From: Micractinium sp. NFX-FRZ
Lineage: Eukaryota; Chlorophyta; Trebouxiophyceae; Chlorellales; Chlorellaceae
Length of the DNA stretch: 64,000 nt
Direction of reading: 5' to 3'
Assembly (NCBI GenBank): GCA_029339195.1
Contig: JAPTJF010000111.1
Location: forward strand, 83,051-147,050
Both the position numbers and the translations under genes were made by a program. The notes below the pieces were generated by a model, which saw only the letters and a program-made list of their open reading frames with translations, was not told the origin of the DNA and did not search any database. Positions 14,243 through 26,643 of the stretch are shown here, in pieces. Each line of letters starts with the position of its first letter. Positions within the stretch are counted from its first letter, which is position 1.

Positions 14243-17200
14243 TCACTGTCGCTGGTGCTGCGGCGGCATCTGGGGGAGGTGCACCGGCGTGGCGCGGCGC
14301 CCAAAAGCGGTGGGCGTGCGTGACCCCATGATGGCAGCAATGGAGGGCGGGGCCGGGGTGCGCCGCCCCCCTGCTGTGCTGCCGCCCCTGCCAGCCTGGC
14401 GCTCCCGGTCGCCCGCGCCGCTGCAAGCCTTGACCTGTGCCCACATGTTGGCTGCAGGCAGGCGGGCAGGCAGGGAGGGAGGGAGGGAGGACTGTGATTA
14501 GCCCTGAGAGTTGTGAGGGTTGACGTGGCGTGCCTGCTGTGGTCCCGCAGGGCCTGCGCGGTGTAGCTTTGGAAAGTGGTGGGCGTGCATGGCATTTCGG
14601 GGGAACACCCAGCCTGCAAGCTGCCCCCAGCCCTTTGCACTCTCGCCCACTAGCTTGCACCCCACCCGCCCACCGGTGTCGTGCGGCACATCGTCCATGC
14701 GCTGCAGCGCCAGCACCGAGTGCGCCTGCACGTGCACCTGCAGCAGAGATGCAGCAGCGGATGGATGTCCAACTGGAGGGGGAGAGAGCAGGCTCGGGGA
14801 GCGGTGCATAGCCAGGTCAACGACACAGTGCAACCCTGTGCAGTCAGCAACACAGTGCCATGCACCAAGTGGCAGTAGGACACCTCTCACCGGAAGGGTC
14901 CAGCGCTCTGCCTTGATGGCAGCCGACTCAGCGGCCAGCGCACCCAGCCGCGCCCCAGCAGAATCGGAGGACAGGAACTGGCGCACTGCGGCGCCTGCAT
15001 GGGCTGCCTGGCCAGCTGGGCGCACCGCTGACGCTGCTGTGGGATTCGTGCCCCGCCCTGACTCTGTGTCTGGCTCTGGCGAAGCCACAACGGCTGTGTG
15101 GGTGTGCAGGGCGTCCAAGTTACCCGGACCCGCCGCCCCTGGCAGGCGCAGCAGGTGGAGGCGGTTTAGCAGCTCTGCCTGCCGCGCCTCCACCTCTGCA
15201 ACCACAGAGCGAGAGGTGGGCGGGGCGCTGCTGGTGGGCGCTCGCCGCGCTGTCATCGCGCCGCTGGCCCCGCTCTGCGGGCGCGCCGTCTGCGAGCCGC
15301 TGCGCACGTCCCACCCGCCGCCCTGCTGGCGCTCCGCCGTCGGGCTGCCACTCTTTGACCTCTCGCTGCTCCCGTTGGCCCCCATCCAGTTGCTGCGCCG
15401 GGGCGTGTTGGCAATGATCTCTCGGGGTGTCAGCCCGCTCCCCTCGTCCTCGGCAGGCAGCGGCGGCGGCACAGCATTGGCATCTGCATCCTGCCAGGTG
15501 GCGGGGTCCTCCAGCTCCCAGCTGTGCTTGCCAAACACGCCCGCCAGGCCGCCCTGCAGCCCAGCAGGGAAGAGAGATGGCGGGGGAGTCCGGGGTCAGA
15601 GCAGCATGCATGCGGCGGGCTGCACCGTGCAGGCGCTGGGGACGCTTCATCAGAGGCATGTGACATATCTAATCAGCTGCCACAGGCTGCAGCAGCCCCA
15701 CAGCTTCTGGTAGCAACAGCCTGATGCATCCTCCACAGCAGCAACAGCAGCAGCAGCAGCAGCAGCAACAGCAACACGGTGCAGCGTCAGCGTGCAGCTC
15801 ACCTGGCGCGTCCAGATGCCCATGGCCGCATCCTGGCCCGCCACCAGCAGCATCCCACGCCCCGCTGCCTGCATGAGCTCCAGGCTGACCACAGACCCCC
15901 CCGCTGCCCGCCAGTGCACCAGGCGGCGCGGCGGAGCCGCCACAGCCAGCGAAGGCACAACGGTGGCAGCCCCAGCCGCCGGGCATGCAAGCCCCTGGCT
16001 CAAGCTGCGGCTGTAAGCCACCACGGGTGAGAGGTCCCACAGCGCCACATGGCCCGAGCTGTCTCCAGTCCACAGCCAGCACTGCCCTGCCTGGCTGCCG
16101 CTGGTGTCGCCGCCGCCGCCATCGTCCTCCTCCAGGCACAGCGCCGTCAGGCAGTCCTGCCGCCGGTGGGTAGCCGTCATGCTAGACACCAGGCGGCAGG
16201 CGGCTGGCGCCGCCGGCGCCTCCCCCGCTGCGGCTGCAGCGGTGGCTGCCGAGAGCGCAGCCCTCAGAGGCACCTGCCAGAACTGCAGGCCGCCGTTGTC
16301 CCCCGCCACCAGCAGCAGCGGCGTGGGGTCGGCGGTGCTGGAGCGAGCGGTGCGAGGAGTGCTGGAGCCGGTGCGGGGGGTGCGGGCCCGAGGGGTGCCA
16401 GGGGTGCGCACCCGAGGGGTGGCAGAGGTGGCCGCCCCGCCGCCCGCCGGCAGCCAGCACAGGCGCCGCACAGCGCGCTCAAACTCTGGCCCACCAAAGT
16501 TGCAGGTGGCCAGGCAGATGCCGGTGGGCACATGCCACACGCGCACCTCACCGGCAAAGTCGCCTGTTGGGTGGGAGGCAGGGTGCATGGGCCAGGGGTG
16601 GGTGGCAAAGAAAGAGAATGGTGCAGGCAGTGAGGCACCGAGCTTGCCCAGCACACAGCGGGCTGGCAACTCTGCTGCAAACTCCCCCAGCTGAGCAACC
16701 AACAGCCCCTGCTGCCCTTTCCCCCCACACACTCTTCAGCCACAGACTGCCGTGCGCTGATATCAGGGGCTTGCCCCCTCTGCACCCAGCTGTTGTGCCT
16801 GCCGATCCCGCCAACCCAGCCCAGGCCAGCCCCAGTTCGGTCTCACCCGTGGCCACCACGTCGCGCCCCAGCAGCGCCATGCACAGCACGTCTGCATCAT
16901 GCCCCAGCAGCCGCCGGCACCGGTTGCTGCGTGCCTCCTCCCCCTCCTCCCACACACACAGGCTGCGCCCCCAGCCAGTGGCCAGCACCAGGTTGGCATC
17001 ACACGCGCTGCCGCCCGCGCTGCTGCTCTCCTGCCGCGCTTGAGGCGGCGATCCTGGCTCCTCCCCTGCCCCCTGCTGGTGCTGCTGCGACCGGCGGGCC
17101 GCCGCCTGCTGGTCCTGCTGGTCCTGCCGCTGCCGCATGAGCAGCTCATGCTCGGACAGAACACAGTCACCGGGGGCAGGAGGCTGCCAGCACGCAAAGC

Positions 17201-20200
17201 TTGCCGCCGTATCAATGCTGCTGTGCTGGTCCGAGCCTGCATGTGCCCGCTCGCCTCCTTCTGCCCCGCCTCCCGCCTCCCCCTGCTCCCCCACTCCACA
17301 TGAGGCCGCGGGCTCCTCGGCCTGCTCCGCCTCTGGCAGGTGCGGCACAAACGCCACCGCCGTCAGCTCCTGCCGCACCTCCCGGCTCAGGAACTCCCTC
17401 AGCACCGCCCCGCTGTTGAAGTTGTACACCCTCACCACGCCCTTGTCCAGCGCCGTCAGCAGGCGGCGCTGGTTACTGTCGAACGCCATGGCTGTCAGCT
17501 TGGGGGCGGCAGTGGGTGCCAGGGTGCCGCTGTCCTTGGCTGCCTTGGCGGGCTTGCTGGCGCCAGGGCCGGTTGCGGCTGATGGCTTGGAGTGCAGGGA
17601 GAAGCCGCCCTCGCGCCGCCCCGTCTGCGTGTTCCACATGCAGATGGTGCCGCCCTCGTCGCCGCTCACCACCTGCGCATGGTGGCTCAAGGCGGGCGAG
17701 AGGCAGGCTGACATGAGGCAGGCCAGGACTCTATACTAATTCAAGCAGTGGGTCGACTGCGGTTGCAGGCAAGGGCTTGCTCCCTATTCGCCAGCAGCAC
17801 ACCAGCCCAGGGAGCCTACCGGCCTGCCAGCCAGCCAGCCCGGCAATCCGGCACCCCACCGCAGCCATGCACCCGCACCAACCGCCTTCCCCTCAACCGC
17901 TGCACCCCATGCGCACCACGCTGAAGGTCTGGTTGTACAGCGCCCCCACCAGCCGAGCGTCGTGCTGGCGCTCCACCTCCACCTGGCGGTGGCTCCAAGA
18001 CACTGGCTTGTATGATGCGCTGCGGAGAGGGGGACAAGGGGAGGCCAGTTGCGGACCGGAAAGCAAAGAGCGAGCAGCAGCCCTGCAGGTCCTCTTGCTG
18101 GCCGCCAGGCTCACCCAGCACACAGATGAGATGGCCATGTCCCCGGCACCTCGGCCCTGGCTCTGCCCTCCCCTGGACCCCAACCCACCAGACCAGGCGG
18201 CGGCGTGAGGTGTCGTAGCCCATGGCGGTGGGCTTGCTGTCTTCGGGGCGCAGCCAGTCTGCAGGCCGGGCAGGCGGGGGGGCGGGGGGCAGGCTTGCTG
18301 GGTAGAGGGAGCTTGGGGCCAGAGCAGCAGGGTGCTGATGTGTCGCAGGCGCACTGTCTTAATAGAGGTTTCCAGGGAAGTGCAGCAGGCCCAGTGACTG
18401 CAGTGGCAGCTATGCCCAGGGTGCCTCCCACAGGTCCCCTTCCCAGCAAGCCGCCGGTGCAGGCGCTGCTCTCCCCACCCCCACCCTCCACCTGCCCACC
18501 TGCTTTGCCGATGGCCTGCACACACTTGTGGTTGCGCAGGTCCCACACCCGCACCACGTGGTCGTCAGACAGGGTGATGACCTGGCGGGGGTGGGGAGGA
18601 GGGGCGGGGGACGGGTGCGTGAGTTGGAGCCCAGGGGCAGGTGTGACATGCCAGCCGCGCAGGCTGGCAATACGGTGATCACCATGCACCCACGCCCCGC
18701 ATCATCTCACTCGTGCCACGCACCCACCCCATCTCCTGAGCTCCCTCCCTCCTGCCCAGCCCCGCCACCCCAAGCCCGCACCCCACCCAGTCCCTCCCCC
18801 ACCTGGCTCTGCGCGTCCGCCACCACCAGCTGGCTCACGCCCGAGGTGTGCCCCGGCAGCTCCCCCACCGGCTTGTTCACGTTGCCCTTGGGCTGCCACA
18901 GCAGCACGCTGCGCTCCACGCCGGCGCTGCAGGGCGGAGACAGGGTGGGGACTTAGGGTTCAGGTGAGCACGGAGGAGGCAGGAAGGATGCAGTGGTGGC
19001 AGGATTGCAGGGGGCACCGCTATCTGCTGGGCGCACTGACAGCGGTGCTACTTCGTGCAGTGCTGCGGTGTGCGTTCACAACCCTGGGAACGCCGCTCCG
19101 CTCGCTGGCTGGCTTGCACAACAATATCATTCCAGTGGACAAAAAATTACGCCCCCACCCCGACCCACCTGGCCACCAGGGAGAAGGCGGGTGAGTAGGC
19201 AAAGGTGCGCACCCCCTTCTTGTGCACCCCCACCGTGGCTGCCAGCACCCCGCGCTCCAGGTCCAGCACACGCAGCGTGGCGTCCAGGGAGGAGCTCACC
19301 AGGCCCACGTCTGCAGCGCACGGTGCAGGCTCAAGGGGAGCTTGATGTGTGACAACGTAGGGCAAGGGGATGCCAGCATGCCCGGTGCTGCAGGGAGGCA
19401 GATCCGGGGACACCCGAGCAGCAAGGTAGAGCACATACTAGGCAAGCCAACATCCCTACCCCGCCGCCCCGTCTGCTTCCCCACCTGGGATGTGCTGCAG
19501 GTGGGTCACCCAGTCAGCATGCCCCGAGTGCAGCACCTCGTAGTCCCGCTTGGCCGCCATCTGGCGCTCCGTGTGCAATGCCGGCGGATCCGCCTTTAGC
19601 AGCATCACGGAACCCTCTGCGGCGGATGCAATGGCGGGAGTGCGGCGCTGAGCACAGGCATCGAAACGGCTGGCGTGCTGTATTGTTACGCAGGGTCATG
19701 TTTGGTGCTTGCGGTTGGCACCGCCAGCTGGAGCAATGGCAGGCCCAGGTCCCCGACTGGCATCCTCCTCCCGACTGCTTCCCAAGCTGCACCTGTGTCC
19801 CCCCAGACCAGGCGGCTGTTGGCATTGGCGCCCGCCTCTCGCTGCAGCTCCGCCAGGCACAGCGGCGGGCCCATGCTGCCGGGGCATGCCAGGCGGGAGC
19901 TGTACTCAAAGCTGGAGCGCACAGGGTCGTAGAACGTCAGCTGCAGAGAGGTGGGGAGCAGGAGAGGGGCAATTCGGAAAAGGTGATCTTGACAGTTTTG
20001 AACAGGTGTCACAGCAAGGGTGTACGGCAAGGTGCAGCGCACAGTTTGAGCAGGGGAACTATGGCAGCAGCGGCGTTTTCCTCTGCACAAGCAGGTTCCA
20101 CACACAAGCAGACCACCACAGCTGCCCCCACGGGCGCGCCCTGGCCCACTCACCGTGCGGTCCTGCCCCGCCACCACCAGCTTCTTGAATGCGGGGCACT

Positions 20201-21596
20201 CCATGTACAGGCAGTCTGTCACCCAGGCGCTGCCGTTGGTCAGCGTTTGCACCGGTGCCAGCGTGTCAGCGTTCCACACTCTGCCAGCGGGGCAAGCAGC
20301 GGAAGGGGCAGGAGACGAATGATAAAGTATGACATAATACGTAGCCCAGCTGCTGTCCCGCCACCCACCAGGTGGCAGTCCAGCATCAGTTTACTGCAAC
20401 AGCATGCTGCACCCAACCTGCATGCTTCTGCTGCCCCCGCAACAGCAGCGACCCCCCACCTTCCCGCTTGGCGGCCCACCTGAGCGCACCGCCTCGTCCC
20501 CCCGTCACGTACTGCCCCAGCGGCTCACAGCAGTACACCCGCTCCACCACCTCCTTGTGACCCGCCCCTCGCCATTCCTTTCGCCAGTGATCCTGCAGGC
20601 GCAAAATGGGGCCTTGTAATGAAACAGCTCCTGGGCATCTGCAGTCAGCCTCTCGGGCTGACTAAAAATAAGCTACCAGCCACTCAGAATGCTCATTGTG
20701 CCAGCAGCTTCCAGCCCATGCCTGCCTTGTGACTGCCCCAGCAACCTGCCCCTCTGGCCAGGTGTCTGCCTGCACCCACCTCGGCATGCAGCCGCCAGTC
20801 TGACATGCCGCCGCTGTCGGCTGTGGAAGATGATGCGCGCTGTAGGAACATGTAGTCGATAAACTCCTGCGCCCGGAAAGGTGGGGATAGGCGGGGAGGA
20901 TGGCGGATGAGGTTGAGGCATGGGTTGCGTGCACTGCCGGCGACGAGTTGGGCAGTCAGCTTGAGAGTTAGGGTGTGAGAGGGTGTTCACAACAAGCGCA
21001 TGTACGCAGCGAACCAATGGAGTGGCGCATGCAGCTGCCCGCTTGCCGCCGCCTGCAGCCTAGCAGCACCAGATCACGAGTGCCAGGCTGCACGTCTGGC
21101 AGCAGCACCACCCTTGTGCCAGCACCAACGTGCACCCGCCCCCACCTGCCAGTCGATGGTGCCGCCGCAGTCGGCGTCGATGCGCATGAACAGTTGGCTG
21201 ACAGCCGCGGGGCTGAGCCCCTCCCCCAGATAGGGCCCCAGCTTCTCATAGAACTCATCCGGGTCCAGCTCACCGCTGCCGTCCTCGTCCGCCTCCTGCG
21301 CTTGTGACGTGGGTGCACGCACACGGAATGAACGGCGGCGGGGACAGCACCCAACAACACACAATGCTGACATGATGAGGCACAGCATCAACGACAACTG
21401 TGCTTGTCACCAGGGATTGCTGTTGCGCATTCTGTCCGGCTGGGCGGGCACCAGCGAGCTGCCATCTACGCGGCGGCAGTTGAACGTGCGGCAGGCGTTG
21501 CACCGCATGCGCAGTGCCCCGTTCCCCTTGCTCCCGCACCTCAAACACCCTCTTCATCTTGACCAAGTTTTCGAGGTTGATTTCATATTCCGCCAT
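14243..21596 (-). CDS. EF-hand and WD40-repeat protein, WDR49/WDR64/EFCAB8-like
   Basis: Seventeen exons: 21540-21596, 21146-21295, 20780-20866, 20480-20592, 20154-20280, 19793-19940, 19485-19616, 19169-19310, 18803-18926, 18500-18581, 18189-18258, 17917-18019, 16847-17672, 15803-16563, 14891-15553, 14674-14737, 14243-14451; about 1285 aa. Two EF-hands are visible: loop Asp22-Glu33 (DEDGSGELDPDE) and loop Asp59-Glu70 (DADCGGTIDWQE). They are followed by at least ten WD-type blades over about 90-900 (VTGGRGGALRVWNADT, TLSDDHVVRVWDLRN, VSGDEGGTICMWNT, KGVVRVYNFNSG). The C-terminal 300 residues are low-complexity and probably disordered. Domain order and phrases such as WVTD...DRTLTFYD match animal WDR49/WDR64/EFCAB8, which are associated with cilia. 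Function here is not demonstrated; a calcium-responsive scaffold is an inference. Confidence 0.85.
15736..15776. repeat. CAG/CAA microsatellite in WD40 gene intron
   Basis: About 13 near-perfect CAG/CAA triplets lie in the intron between exons 14 and 15, outside coding sequence. Confidence 0.85.
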
Positions 21597-22846
21597 GGCG
21601 CCTCCCTCAGCCCCCGCCCGGGCGCCTCCCGCTGCCGCCGGCCGGTCGGTTGACGGCGCGCCGCCCCGGCTGCTGCGCCTGGCCTCTGCGGCGGCTTAGT
21701 GGGGCTTCGACACGCGTGGATGATGAATTGGACCTGTTGGCGCCCTAAGCTGCTTCCCGAGAGGCAGCTGCGAGCGCGAGGGAATGGGCCTTGCGGCGGC
21801 GCTGAGGCTGGCGGGCCACACCTGACTAGGAATGTCGGGTGGGCTTCCAGCTGCCGAATGGGACCTGAATCGCGGATGGAAAGACGGTCGTCCCCAAAGT
21901 CGTGCTCGCCCTGCTGCGCTTCAGACTGTAGTCCGATGGGCTCTCCTGCAGTCCGATGGGCCTCCTCTCATCTGTCGAATCGACAATGCGGTCATCTGGA
22001 TCCAAGGAGCCCTCACTTGGCAGGCCAGCCAGGTCCGCCATCTCCCGCATGTGTGCTCACCAGAGCTGTGCCTCATTTGGCGAGGCGCCCCTAGAGAAGT
22101 GTTGCACATGCAACGACAATGATGCGTGACAAAGCACGTCTGCGCCCGCACGGGGTTGTTCTGGGTGGCACAACCAGGGCGGCACACAGGAAGGCGGCCC
22201 GACGCCGAGACTTAGCACTCTGTTTAAAGCATGCCCTGCTAGACGTTGGTGTTTACAAGGCGGAGCGCACGAAGGGCAGTGGCGCCCTCTGAGCAAGCTG
22301 TGCCTGGGTGCCAGCATGCATGAATAACATGAGAGCGCGAAGCAAACAAATGGCACGGGGAGACGACACGACGGGTGGGGGGAATAGGAGCGGATGCATT
22401 CAGATGACAATAGGGCTAACATGACAGAGCACGAGAAAGAAGGGAGGGGTGGGTTTGAGGGCGCAGGGCCAGAAACAGGCACGCGCACGACGGGCGCATG
22501 CTGCAGAGCATCCGCATGCCAGCTGCAACCAAGCCGGCCCTGCCCCACTGTCTGGCTGCATCCACACGCTGCTGTGGGCTGCTGGCACTCGACCCCACTT
22601 GTGGCGCCGCCAGCCCAGGCAGTGGAGGACTACTATGCTGCTTCATCAATGCTTGCTGGCAGGCTGCATCACGAGGAGGGAGAGGCAAGGGGAGGGTCCA
22701 TTAGGTGCTCACTCGTGTGGCTCATGCTCACATGCAACGGAGCCGTTCAGCAACTGGCACAGTGCACGAGCAGGGTGGGAAGCTGCCGCTGCTGCACGCC
22801 ACAGCGCAGCGCCTCTGCTGCCAGCTCAGCGTGGGCCCCGGACAGC
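21597..22846. other. WD40 gene promoter and coiled-coil gene 3' UTR
   Basis: Between two minus-strand genes. Right part: 3' UTR ending near the TGTAA at 22253. Left part: upstream sequence of the WD40 gene. I see no supported gene. Confidence 0.5.
22253..22257 (-). terminator. TGTAA polyadenylation signal of the coiled-coil gene
   Basis: TGTAA on the minus strand about 590 bp past the stop codon at 22847. Confidence 0.55.
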
Positions 22847-25800
22847 TCAGCGCACCTTCTTCTTCTTCTTGGTGCTCATGGGTGCACCCTTGGGGCCGTT
22901 CTCGCCCACCTGCCCCAGGGAGGGAGGAGGAAGGGCGGGGACAACCAGAGCATCATGAGCACAGAAGCTGCGTGTGCCAAGCAAGATGCTTGTGCCAAAC
23001 AAGATGCGGCACAGGCGTCTGCGCAAGACAGCGCCGTAGTCGGACAGCGCTGCGGACGAGCTAGCACACCTGGTCACTGTGAGCCAGGCAGCACGCTGGC
23101 CCAGCCGGCACGCAGGGTGGCCAGGCTTCATGCAGCCAACACCTGCCAGCCCCGCCCGCCAGGAGTGCGAGCAAGCAGCTCCTCACCCGCGGCTTGGGTG
23201 CACAGCGCAGGCCCAGCAGGGGCAGGCCAAAGGCCACCAGGGGCACCAGGAAGGCGGCGTACACCATGTAGGTGACGTAGGGGCGGCGGGCCAGGGGCAC
23301 GGTGTTGTTGTTCTTGGACAGCAGGCTGCACCCACGGGGGGAGAGGGGAAGGTGGAGGGGGCGAGCGGGGGGATGTGGTGGGGTGGATGTGCAGTGGGTG
23401 GGCAGGCAGGGTCGAGACGGCACGGCCTGCTGTTCAGGCTGCAACCAGACGGCAGCGCTGCACCCGCAGGTCGACGGCAGCTCGATATATAAACAACACC
23501 CCCCAGTATCCAGTGCTTCACAGCTCCCGAACCCTTGCCTGATGAGCAACAAACACGCGCCTGCTATTTAAAACTTCCCCAGGCCCTCACCCCACCTGAT
23601 GAGCAGTGTCTCCAGCTCCCCCACCACTGTCTGCGCCTGCTGGCTGGCCACCGCATACCCCTTGGTCAGCGCGGGCCGCACAGCCGCCAGCGCTTCCGAG
23701 TTCCAGGCAGACAGGGCCGCCTCGTGGGCAGCGGCGGCCGCCGCGCTCGCCTGGGTGGCGGCCACCTGGGCAGCCTGGGCGGCGGCAGCCTTGGCCTTGG
23801 GCCAGTTGTCCCCCGCCTTTGCCTCGATGAACGCGTTCAGCTGGGCAGCCTTGGCCTTGGCCAGGGTCACACCCTGCTCCAGGGCGGGCTTGCCGTGGGA
23901 CGCCCACACCTCCTGGGCCTGCTTGCTGCCCTGCAGGGCGGGAGTGGGGAGGCGGAGGTGAGGGGCGCGGTCGGACACAGTCGCAGGAGCAAGGTGCGGG
24001 GGAGGTAGTGGTGAGGATGCGCTGAAAGCGCTGCGCAGATGCTGTGCCGGCCACCTGGGCCGCCGTCGTGGCATGCATCACGGCAGCACGGCCTAAAACC
24101 CTGCAGCGGTGTCCCTCCCCGCATGTTGCCCACCAGCCAACCCGCCCGCCCTTCTTTCAACTTGGCTGATGATAGATGCAACGCATGTTTTCTTCCCCCG
24201 CATGCTGCCCACCTGTGCGGCGTACTGCTTGGCCTGCTCCAGGGCGGGCCCCACGCTGGCGGCGGCGCTGCGCCCCGCCTGCTCCGCCCAGCGCGGCAGC
24301 CACGCCTCCTCAACCTCGGACAGCGCAGCCTTGGCAGCCGCTGCCTCGGCGCGCACCTGCAGGTGGTGGGTTTGACCACGGCAAGCAAAGCAGTTGTGCG
24401 ACAAGGCAGGCGAGCACACGGGAGGCACCACCTCTTCAACCATTGGATGCAGCATGCACAATGCCACATGCAGGGCGGCATGCACAGCACAGGACAGGGC
24501 AGCGCAGCGCACCCGTGCCAGCTCATCCTTGAGGCCCGCCAGCTCAGCAGCCACGCCCTGCTGGCTGTTCTGCGCCGCCGCCAGCTTGGCGGCCGCGTCG
24601 TCGGCGGCGCTTTGGAGGGAGCGCTGGCAGGTGGTGTGCTGGGAGGTGCAGGACTCGGCCTGGCCCTGGGCAGCCTCGGCCTGGGCCTTGGCGGTCTGTC
24701 GGGCGGGATGGGGGGAGGAGGGGGCGTGGCAAGAGGTCGGAAGAAGGAGGGGAGGGGAGGCGGTGGGCGCCGAGAGCTGGGGGCACAGCGGCAGCAGCTT
24801 GAAAACGGCCGGCACCACCATCGGCAGCAGCTCCCGCCCTCACGGCACGTGCTCAGCGCGGCAAGCTTTCAACCCCCCGCAAGCCGTCGCCTCCGTTGCT
24901 TACACGCGGTTGCTAGTCCCCCTCACCTCCCCTAAACTCTTCAACAAGGCAAGCTTGCCACCACCCCAAGCCGCCGCCAAGGTCATCACAAACAAGCAGC
25001 TGCCCACCCCGCCTCACCTCCACAGCGCGCTTCAGCACGGCCAGCTTCCAACACCCCCCCCCCCTACAAGCGCCAAGGTAATCAATCAACCAGCTGCTGC
25101 CCACCCCCGCCTCACCTCCACTGCGCTCTTCAGCGCCGCCACCTCCCCCTCGCTGCGCTCCAGCTGGGCCACGGTGGCCTGCAGCTGGCCGGTGGCGTCG
25201 GTGAGCTGGCGCTCCGCCGCCGCCAGGCTGTCCTTGGCCGCTTGAGCGGCTGCCTGCAGAGAGGAGAGAAGAAGAAACGATCGTGTCGGCGAACAGAAAC
25301 AAAGAGACAGGGTGCAGAAGTGGGTCGGTGAGCTGGCGCTTCGCCGCCGCCAGGCTGTCCTTGGCCGCCTGAGCGGCCACGTGCAGAGAAGAGAGACGCG
25401 GGCAAGCATATTTAAAAACAAAGGGAGGAAGGGAACGTGCCCTGGCCAAACAGCTGCCCACCCACCAACAGGAAACACCCAGCTCGCAAGCTGCCTTGCG
25501 CCCAGCACCCAGAACACCAACCATGAAAGCTGCCTTGGCAGTGCACTGAGGCCACTTGTGCAAGCCCGCCGTGGCAATGTGCCCCCTTGGTTGGCCTCCA
25601 TACAACCCCCGCCAACCCCCACCCAGCCTGCAAGCTGTCCCTTCCCCTCCGCTCCAGCACCCACCTGCAGCTGCGCCTTCTCCGCCTCGACCTCGCCCGC
25701 CTTGGGCGCCGCCGCCAGCTGGGACTCCAGGTCCTTGAGGGCGGCCGAGTTGGCGGCCAGGGAGGCCTCCGCCTGCAGCAGCGAGGGGCCAGGCCGAGAG

Positions 25801-26643
25801 GGAACGAGGTGTTTGAGCAGCTGGCCCAATGCGGCTGCGTCAAGGCAGGGCAGCAGATGTGGCGGCCAGGGAGCCTCAGCAGGGAGGCCAGGCTGGGAGA
25901 GAGGGAAGGAGGTGCGGGGCGTAAGCAGGCGGGGGGCATAAGCAGGCGGGGACCATTGAGGCTCTCCCAAGGCAAGCAGCAGAGTGAGCGGCGGGCCCAC
26001 ATGAGGCTCCTGGCCAAGCAGGCAGCAGGAACGTCGGCCAAGAAGGCCTCCACTTGACGTGGGGGAGGATGAGCAGTAGCACGTGCGGGCTTGGCAGGGG
26101 CGCGAGCACCGAGGGCAGAGCAGCACGTGCTTGGATGTGGGCGGAGCAGAAACGGGACAGCATGGGGCACGCTGCCCTGGGGAGGCATGCACCCTGTCAG
26201 TAGAACCCATCCTGGGGTTGCAGCATCAGGACGAATTTGAATGACAAGTACCACGCCTGGCCCCCCGCACCTGCTGCAGCTTGTCCTTCAGGCTGGCCGC
26301 CTCGGCAGTGCAGCTGCTGCTGCCGGCCTCAGCTGCCCGCAGCTTGGTCTGCAGCTCTGTCAGTGCCGCGGCATCGCACTGCAGGTGAAGAAGGCAGCAT
26401 ACAAAGGTTCTCGGGGGGAAGGAGCTAGCACAGTGATGCAGCAAGGGGGGCAGCGGGCGGAACGCAGACGAGGCAAGGCAGGCGGCGGCAGGCGCCGCCA
26501 GCAGCCACACACGCCTGGCGCGCCGTGCCCCAGAGAGCGGCGGGCCCGGCTCCTGCCTTGGACCTCACCTCTGGGGCGTCCGCTGCTGCCTGGCAAGCAA
26601 GGCCCAGCAAAAGCACCGCGATCGCGGCCTTCAAGCCCCTCAT
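22847..26643 (-). CDS. signal-peptide coiled-coil membrane protein
   Basis: Nine exons: 26569-26643, 26271-26378, 25665-25772, 25116-25253, 24513-24695, 24213-24356, 23596-23930, 23187-23325, 22847-22909; 430 aa. A cleavable signal peptide (MRGLKAAIAVLLLGLACQAAA, 1-21) is followed by a long Ala/Gln/Glu-rich coiled coil (about 26-270). A helical region with an AWLPRWAEQ motif comes next, then one membrane helix (about 380-403, VTYMVYAAFLVPLVAFGLPL). The short basic tail ends STKKKKKVR. This predicts a type I secretory-pathway protein with a luminal rod. The layout (signal, coiled coil, WLPxW motif, C-terminal helix) recalls a plant family annotated as DNA repair ATPase-related, e.g. At2g24420; that match is weak and the name uninformative. 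Most early introns are phase 0 with exon lengths divisible by three, so exon loss or gain would keep frame. Confidence 0.75.
24975..25046. repeat. copy of exon 4 end, donor and intron start (coiled-coil gene)
   Basis: Aligns with 25071-25146 over about 75 bp, covering the exon 4 3' end, its donor and following intron. The copy lies inside that intron. Confidence 0.65.
25324..25395. repeat. 72-bp copy of exon 4 start and acceptor (coiled-coil gene)
   Basis: Aligns without gaps to 25197-25268, which holds the 5' part of exon 4 and its acceptor; roughly 90% identical. In the copy the acceptor CTGCAG has become CTGCAC, and no donor follows, so it is a dead exon. Confidence 0.75.

Noticed and set aside
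14520..15713. 397-codon plus-strand open frame
   Set aside because: Antisense shadow of the WD40 gene's Ser/Ala-rich exon 15; high GC leaves few stop codons.
22394..23275. 293-codon plus-strand open frame
   Set aside because: Covers the 3' UTR and last exons of the coiled-coil gene in antisense; no domain and low-complexity composition.
25324..25395. Possible extra exon in the coiled-coil gene
   Set aside because: The acceptor is mutated and no donor follows, so it cannot be spliced in frame.
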